Notes under the pieces: model-generated
Databases searched by the model: none
What the model saw: only the letters and a program-made list of their open reading frames with translations
What the model was told of the DNA's origin: nothing
Position numbers and translations under genes: made by a program
NCBI GenBank assembly: GCA_946902875.1
Contig: OX336358.1
Location: 15,307,694-15,371,693 of the forward strand
Origin: Nematopogon swammerdamellus
Taxonomy: Eukaryota > Arthropoda > Insecta > Lepidoptera > Adelidae
DNA length: 64,000 nt
Direction: 5' to 3'
Shown: positions 9,372-18,300 of the stretch, one piece after another
Layout: each line of letters opens with the position of its first letter
Position numbering within the stretch: the stretch's first letter is position 1

Positions 9372-12300
9372 GTGCGTACATTTTTTGTTTTTGTAACATC
9401 TTGACGAGGACTAAAGGCTTCTAGGAGAAAATATATAGAAACGCGGTTTCGTACACAATAATTTCCAAATTATGACACGCCATATCGATACCAGCAACAT
9501 ACAAACCATCAGTTCTCAAAATCGTTTCTTTGTCGCACCGCAAGGGTGTGGAACTGTCTACCGGCGAGTGCCGTTTCCCGAATCCTTTAACCTGGGTGTC
9601 TTCAAACGTCGTATTAACAGACTTAGACAGCAACAGCAACAGTCTGCAAATCTGCTGGCATGGCACCTAACTGAGCGTGGTTTCGCGAGGAGAGGTGATT
9701 TTGATAACGTGAAGGGCGGGCACAAACATAGAACAAATTGTGTCAAGTTCGAGTGCATTCTAACTGCCATGTGAATGATCAATAAACAATACAATACAAT
9801 ACATAAAAAGAATAGGCCCACTGCATCTCTGCCCGTGCATGTCGTAAAAGGCGACTAAAGGATAAGGACAAGGTGCTGTGCTAATGGGCGACAGGCTAGC
9901 CATCTCTCACCTTGTCACGGTCCTTCCGCTTGATAGCTTTAGATAGATTATCTTATCCTAATACATTGCTAAACCCATAGGAGTATACAGGGTGTAAAAA
10001 CGGAGAGTATATTAAAGTTAGGATATGATTATTGGGATCAAGAGTAACGAAAAAGTCAAATAACTGTTTCTCTTTAAATTCTCTTTAAATAAAAGTTACA
10101 GTTTTCATACAAACTAATTGATTATTTTAGTGTAAAAATGATCTAATGACAACAGGGCGGAGCGGAGGGGGAAAGAGCGGGTGAGACGTGAGCGCCTGGT
10201 ACGGAGGTGTTGGCCCGAGGGGCGGGGGTTAGCTTTGTGAGTGGAGGACTGGAGGTCGGCAGGCGGAGGCAACAACGCGTTAAATTGCACTAGACGAAAA
10301 CATACATTTCAAAAATTCATATCTCGAAAACTAGACACTTTAAAGAAAAACTTTAGTTGCTTTTTTGTTTAGGAAAAACATGAGGATTGCACCGGCAAAA
10401 TTAATGTACTCGCCGTTTTAACACCCTGTATATTAATGCTTAGGCTATCTAGAACATAGTCAATTATTAGTCCCCTCGTTTCTGCAGATCTGTCCTCCAC
10501 AGAAGCGGTAAACTCTGGAACGCTCTCCGTGCCCATATATTTCCCCCCCAAATACAATCTCGGGTCTTTCAAAATAGGGGGGGTGGATACCTGTCAGGTC
10601 GACATGAGATTCGCAACCCCCGAAAACGACTGAATCTCCATGGACGTCGTTAGACACCTTATGGGTGGCTCGGTATATGTCGAGCTTTGAAAAAAGTGTT
10701 CATTTCAGGCAGTCAGTGATTAGATAAATCTTCGAACGGTTGCTTTCAATTTAATTAAAAGTACCGTGTGGGGTCGGTACTTAAAGAATAGCCCCACTGC
10801 ATCTCTCCCCGTCGCATGTCGTAAAAGTCGACTAAGGGATAAGAAAATTCGTCAGCCTCGGTAGCTCAGTGGCGCGGTTGGTTAGTCAACTGTTATTAAG
10901 CAACGCTGAGCGCGGTCAGTGATTGGATGGGTGACCGCTCGACCGTTGGAGGCTGACCGTGGTTCGGATTCCACGTTAAACTGTAGGTCCCTTCCCTTCT
11001 TACCTTACTAGGTGGTAGGGTTTATCCCGGCCGGGTTGGTACCACCGCACTGAACGAAACGTCGGTCGAAACGGCTATGTAAATAGTTCGTGTTTTCCGT
11101 CCAGTTTAGTGTAGCCGACATGAAATGAAGGGAAGCACTGACATGGCACCTAGTTCACCCTGTGTTATGGGCTGACATCACGGATGTTGTAGGTGATGTA
11201 GCCAACCGTCTCAGGTTCCATAAAAAAAAAAAATTTTTTTTTTCATAGCTTAATAGACAAGTATTTACAGCACTAAGCAATAAATAATGTATACGAGTTT
11301 TAGAAAAAGACAATGCGGTTGTAGAGCTTCGTCCCTGTCGCACGAACTCGCACGTCTCTGTGCGACAGAGACGACGCTCTACAACCGGATTGTCTCTTTC
11401 TTAAGGTCGATGTACGGCCGAGCTATGTATGTACATTTATTTGTATATTATACATGCTGTGCCCGCGGCTCCGCCCGCTCTCATATTTCACTTCACTGCT
11501 AACCTCATTAGCGTGATAGTAAGTAGCCTATAGTTGATGGGAAGAATCAAGCTATCCGTAGAATTTTATTAAAATCGGTTCAGTGGTTCTCGAGTTATAA
11601 GCGGACAGACAGACACTCAGACAGACAGAAAGCAGACGTTGGATTTTATTATTTTGTATATTATACAAGCTGTGCCCGCGGCTCCGCCCGCTCTCATATT
11701 TCACTTCACTGCTAACCTCATAAGCCATTTAGCGTGATAGTAAGTAGCCTATAGTTGATGGGAAGAATCAAGCTATCCGTAGAATTTTGTTTTATTAAAA
11801 TCGGTTCAGTGGTTCTCGAGTTATAAGCGGACAGACAGACACTCAGACAGACAGAAAGCAGACGTTGGATTTTATTATAGGTAAGGATTTTAGTAATGTA
11901 TATGTATTCACACAAGTATGGCTTTCATTTAACTAGCATGTACTTATTATGCTAGCATGTACATGAATTATTATGTAAGTATTATTTTTATTAAATTCTT
12001 CAATTCTCACGCTCTCAACTCTTTTGCTACATACTTACATACATACATTAGGTACACTATATTAATCCACTCTGAAACATCCAAAGGTTGACTGGAAGAA
12101 ATCTCTCTATGGGATAAGTTCACCTTTGCACCTCTCCAAATGTTCCAACGTCACAAGCATGTTTTTTTTATGGGACACGGTTGGCTACATCACCTGCAAC
12201 ATCCGTGATGTCAGCCCATAATCCCGGGTGAACTAGGTGCCATGACAGTGCTTCCCTTCGGTCGTGCCGGCTACACTGAACTGGACGGAAAACACAAACT

Positions 12301-15300
12301 ATTTACATAGCCGTTTCTACCGAACTTTCTTGGAGCAATGCATCGTATATAAATTGAAAAAATTCCAAAAAATCGTCCAATTAGATTAGTAGAGTTATTC
12401 ACCAGTCGAGTTAGAAGTAGAAATTAGAATATCGTATAGAATTTCTTCATTAACATAGTAACATACAGAAAATTTAAGAAGATAGAACAAGAGGGAAAAA
12501 TTACGCATGTTAGGAATTGGCACATAAGTATTCGGGTAAAGAAAAATATATTTAAAACACGCTTTCTGTCAGTCCCGGTAGCTCCGTGGTGCAATGGACC
12601 GACGTACAATCGTGAATATTAAGCACAACTGAGCGCAGTCTAAACTTCGAAACTGGCCGTGGTTTAGGTTTCACGTAAACTGAACCTACAGTCTTCCCTT
12701 TTTACCTTACTAGGTGTTATGGTTTATCGCGCCCATGTTGGTATCGCCACACCCAATGAAAGATATGAATGAAAGATGAAGGCTGTGTAAATAGTTCGTG
12801 TTTTCCGTCCAGTTCAGTGTAGCCGGCACAACCAAAGCGAAGAACTGACATGCATATTTTACCAGGTGTTATGGGCTGACAACACGGGTGTAGTAGGTGA
12901 TATTGCCAAAAATTTCATGTGTCTTTAAAAAATCCGGCCAATTGCGAATCGGACTGGCGCGCGCACCGAGGTTTCCGCATCACAAAAAAAAGTTGAAAAA
13001 TTACGTTTTTTGTATGGGGATAACCTTTAGTTTTTTACTGTTTTAATTTTTTTATTATTAGTTGTTATAATATCTGCCATAATAACACATTTCAATATTC
13101 CAGTGTCCGATGCCAAATACAACTTTGGTGACGACAACATAAGATTCAATATTGAATCGTGCAAGTTGACTGAATGCAGGAGATGCGACATACCTACTAG
13201 AGAACATGCAAAAAAATGCAAGAAACGCAACGGTTCGAAAATTTAGAGAGATACGTCATCGACCCGTCATGTCCCATCGACAGTGGAATTGGAAACGCGC
13301 TCGCAGCTCAAGCTGGAGTTCCAGGTTCGAATCCTGGTCGGGACGTATTTTTTCTCTTCATTTTCGGATTTGCATTTATCTAAAGAAGAAGCATTATAAG
13401 CGAGCACTAATACATACATACATATGTAGCGTCACGCCTGTTTCCCGGTGGGGTAAGCAGAGACAATGGATCTCCGCGCGCCACGATCCTGCCACACCTC
13501 TGCCGCCTCTTCCACTCTCATAATGTTCTTCATAAATGCTCGTCGGTTACGGGTACTACACACTTGACCCTTTTTGAGCACATGCCCGATCTGGTCTAGG
13601 AACGTGCGTCCAGGGCGACCCTTCCCGACTCTTCCACTTACATTCGCTCCATAAATCTCTTTCGTTAGTATCCTATCATTCATTCTTCATATCAAAATGA
13701 ATATTTTGATATCATCCCATTCTGAACAACTGATGGCATCATAGCAGCCTCGGCTGTGTTCTCCTCTAGTCCAGTATAGCCAGCAATCCAGAGGGAAGTC
13801 TCCGATATGGCACCTACCTTCTCGGAGGTGATATTGGCTGGTCGGAGCATGTGCTTTGGCCCCTCTGACTCAGCCATCCATACCGGATTATATAAAAAAT
13901 AGACTCTGCAGTTTCGAAGATAGGGGAATGATAGATAGAATATAAGCTGTAATGTAACAGATGGATAGACAGAGACAGACAGACACGACAGTGATCCTAT
14001 AAGGCCTCCGTTTGTTTTTCTTCTTTTGAGGTGCGGACCCTAAAAAACTAGAAAAAGACCGACCTTTGCCTTACTAGTCCTTTCCACCTAGGTAGAGGTA
14101 TATTATCATCCTGCCCATCCTAGATATCATGTCGGCTATTTGAAACATATCGTTCTGTGACATCTTTAACAGTACTGATTTATTAGTCTTCCATCTTCCA
14201 AGTATTTTTTATTATAAACTGCACAATTCTTTTCTACATTGAAAATAACTCTTATCTCCTGCAAATTAATGTCTAAATTCTTTCAAATCACTCGCTGCTG
14301 GTATTCTCTTCCAAGCACTTCAAACTATAATTTACATTCCACATTGTCTTAAGTACTACAAACGTATCATTCGAAATTCCACTTTCCGGCACAGCAATAA
14401 GGTCTATTATCATTTGAAATGTTGCGATTGAATGTAATTTAGAGATGGAAGGTAGCATTACCTAATAATGAGATAGACGTAGGAAGCAGAGCGTGGCTGG
14501 AGCCATAAAAAATTACTGAAGAAGAAAACTATAATTTGGAGATTTACTCGCCATAAGCACTCGTATGACATATGGAGAAAGCACGCTCACATACCATACT
14601 TACCATTCACCATTCTGTCAGCCTGGGCTGGGTAGCACAGTGCTTCGGTCGGTCGACTGTTGTTAAGCACACCTGGGCGCGGTCGGAAAGCACGGTCAAC
14701 AGGAGATCTTCTAACGTACGTTACGCATATATGGGCCGAGAGATTGGGCAATTTTGGGGAGTCGCTGGCAGTCGCCCTGGATAACTCCAAGGCTTTTGAC
14801 CGCGCTTGGCACCGAGGCCACCCAAACTCTGCACCTGGATCGCCAGCTTTTTGGCGGGTCGTTCCATCTTTATTACCATCGATGGCTCGAAATCGGACGA
14901 CTTTCCAATTAATGCTGGTGTTCCGCAGGGCTCTGTGCTGTCGCCTACGCTTTTCTTAATCTTTATAAACGATCTACTGTCCGAGCATGATACACAGCTA
15001 TGCAGACGACAGCACGGAGCACGAGGACTATGTTAAGGACTGGACGAGTAGAGATTCGCGGCACAGGGAGGCTCAACGTTCAGTTGTTGATAAGGTCGAT
15101 AACGTTCTCGGAAAAGTAGCTATATGGGGCCAGGGGAACCTTGTCGCCTTCAACGTTAGCAAGACTCAGTGCTGCGCATTCTCTGCTAAGGTCGATCCCT
15201 TTCCTTTCCAAGCTAGTTTCCAAGGCAGCGTCGTACCTGTCTCGGAACACCTGGACCTCCTGGGCACCACTATTTCCGAAGACGTGGGTTTCCGGCAACT

Positions 15301-18300
15301 AATCGAGTCTAAGGCCAAAATTGCATCCAGAAAATTGGGAATACTTTTCCGCAATCGGCGGTTCTTCTCACCGGCACAACTATTCCTGTTGTACAAAACA
15401 CAGGTTAGGCCGGTGATGAAGTACTGCAGTCACATCTGGGAGGGTAGTCCCCATTATCTGCTAGCATCCTTGGACTCGATACAGCGCCGAGCCATCCGTC
15501 TTGTTGGTGACCCGAAACTTACAGATGGTCTGGAGTCCCTGAGTCACAGACGATTTGTGGGTTCGCTTAGTCTGATTTACAGATACTATCACGGACGCTG
15601 CTCTGTGAAACTAGCATCTCTTATTCCCTGCCACCCGTCCTATCTCCGCATAACTCGTCGCAGAGAGACTCAGCACCCTTTTGTTGTTGACATTGGGCTT
15701 TTGAGAACCCATCGGTTTTCTAAATCGTTTCTTTGTCGCACCGCTAGAGTGTGGAACTGCGAGTGTATTTCCTGAATCCTTTAACCTGGGTGTCTTCAAG
15801 CGTCGTATTAACGGGCTAGACAGCCTAGCAACAGTCCGCAAATCTGCTGGCATGGCACCCAACTGAGCGTGGTTTCGCGAGGAGAGGTGATTTTAGCTCT
15901 GTCGACTGCACCATTGGTCCCTCGGCACAGCCATACATGGTGGTTTACATAAAAAAAAAACTTGGATGGGTGACTGCTCCACCGTACCGTTAGAGGCTGA
16001 CCGTGGTTCGGATTCAACTGTAAAGCTGTAGGTCCCTTCCCTTCTTTAGGGTTTATCCCGCCCGGACTGATACCACCGCACTGAATGAAACGTCGCGTTG
16101 GTCGAAACGGCTATGTAAATAGTTCGTGTTTTCCACCCAGTTCAGTGTTCAGTGTTTGACATGAAATTAAGGGAAGCACTGACAAGGCACCTAGTTTACC
16201 CGGTGTTATGGGCTGACATTACGGATGTTGTAGGTGATGTAGCCAACCGTGACAGTTTCCATAAAACAAAAACCAAATACCAACCTCGGTAGCTGTCGGT
16301 GCGGTGGATCGACCTCCGTTCGTTAAGTTAAGCACACCCAGGCGCGGTCAGAACTTAGACGGCCGTTTGACTTTTGAGACTGATAGTGGGTCGGATTCCA
16401 TTCAAAACTGTATCCTACCTACCCTTGTTACCAGGCAGGGTTTAACACATCCGGATTGATACCACCTCACTGAATTAAATGTTGGTCGATGCGGCTATGT
16501 ACAGCGGGTTTTCCGTCCAGTTCGGTGTGGCCGTTGAGGCCAAAGGGAAGCACTGACATGGCACCGAGCTCACTAAGGTGCGATGAACTGACATAACGGA
16601 TGTAGTATGAATTGTGTGAAATTGTGTGTGTGTGTGAAATTTACGAATGTGAAAGATGCAGATGCAGTGTGAGAACCTCGGCGCGTGGAGATCCGTTGTC
16701 ACTGTCTAACCCATCGGGAGACAGGTGTGATGCTATTTATGTTATACAGGTGTTCGCAGTTAGGTGTGTACTAGCCTCCAAATTAATTAATTAATTATAG
16801 GAGAAATTATGTCTTCAAAATATGTAAAATAAAAAAGTGTGGGGCCGGTACTTAAAAAGAATAGCCCTACTGCATCTCTCCCCATGCATGTCGTAAAAGG
16901 CGACTAAGGGATAAGATGCCATGCTAAAAGGCGACAGGCTCGCCACCTCTCACCTTGGTACGGTACTTCCACCGAGTCATACAGCAGGTGGGTCTTCGTG
17001 CCTTACTTGCTGCTTGATCGATTGAATCTTGTTCGAATACTTTGTGAAACGTGGTGGTCGGTGTTGTGCTGTAATTTACCAGAGTTTTTGCAGCACAACA
17101 CCAATTACTCTGCTTAACCCGATTGTCGGGATTCAGCGTGTGTGATATGTATTGTTTAAAAAAATCATTGTTCAAAGTTCATGGTTAAAGCCTTTCCCCA
17201 GTGAAATTAGTTCGCCTCCAAGCCGGACTGGCACCTCCTCGAGGGTGAAATTGGCTGCGTCTGAGGCTCCGTCCTCGAACACAGCCACCCAGTTCGGAAG
17301 CAATAAAAAAATATAAGTTTCACGCACACAATCACCCCTTTCAGTATTTCGTACCTCACTGCGAACAGCCTGTATATGAAAACAAAGTTTGTAATAGCAT
17401 GAGGAGTGCGTGAAAATATATAACTACCGTTGTGCGTTTCAATTATCTCTACAAAGCGAGATGAGTCTATTGATATTGTGTTTAATTACCGTATTACCAC
17501 TTTGCATATAAAACGAAGCATCCCGCCAATCGAGGTAAACAGAGTAATCGGTGTTGTGCTAAAATTTAGATAGCATACTGCACAACGCCGACCAGCACTC
17601 TTAGCAGTATTTAGGGCAAGATAACTAATTATTTTTTTTTATTGTACTGCATTACTTGCATAGATATATTTATTTAATAAAAATTAAAACAGTAATAACA
17701 ATACTTGCAAATTGACGACCGACGCACGCGCCGCTCCGCCGTCGCCGTCGTCATCATCGTCGCGATTCTACTCGTATGTTCGCTTATAAATGTAAGTCTA
17801 TCAAAGAGGCAAGCACTGACATGGCACCTAGTTCACCCGGTGTTATGGGCTAACATCACGGACGTTGTAGGTGATGTAGCCAACCATGTCAGTTTCCATA
17901 AAAAAAAAAAAAAAAAATTATAAAAAAGTCTAGAACTACGCATTCAATTCACATGGGGTTTGCGCCGACGATTTCTTGCACAACTTAGGATGGATACAGG
18001 ATGTGTGTCACCGCAATGCACAACTTAGGATGGATACAGGATGTGTGTCACCGCAAAGCGAAGCGGTGGAAATTTAAGAAAAATAATTAATTTACATACT
18101 AAAACTAAAAAACCGGGCAAGTTCTAGTCGGACTCGCGCACCGAGGGTTCCGTACCACCGCGTAATTGGCCGGTTTTCATTATTAAATTTTATATTTTAC
18201 TTTAAAGTGTGCACTATAATTCACACACCATGGGTTTGAGGCTTGTGTGTATTACAGTTTTTAGAGCAAAAACAAAAAAATACGTTTCTTGTATGTACTC

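Noticed and set aside
10890..10935. 5S rRNA gene fragment
   Set aside because: Only the internal promoter part matches, and it recurs within SINE A copies, so it is not a 5S gene.
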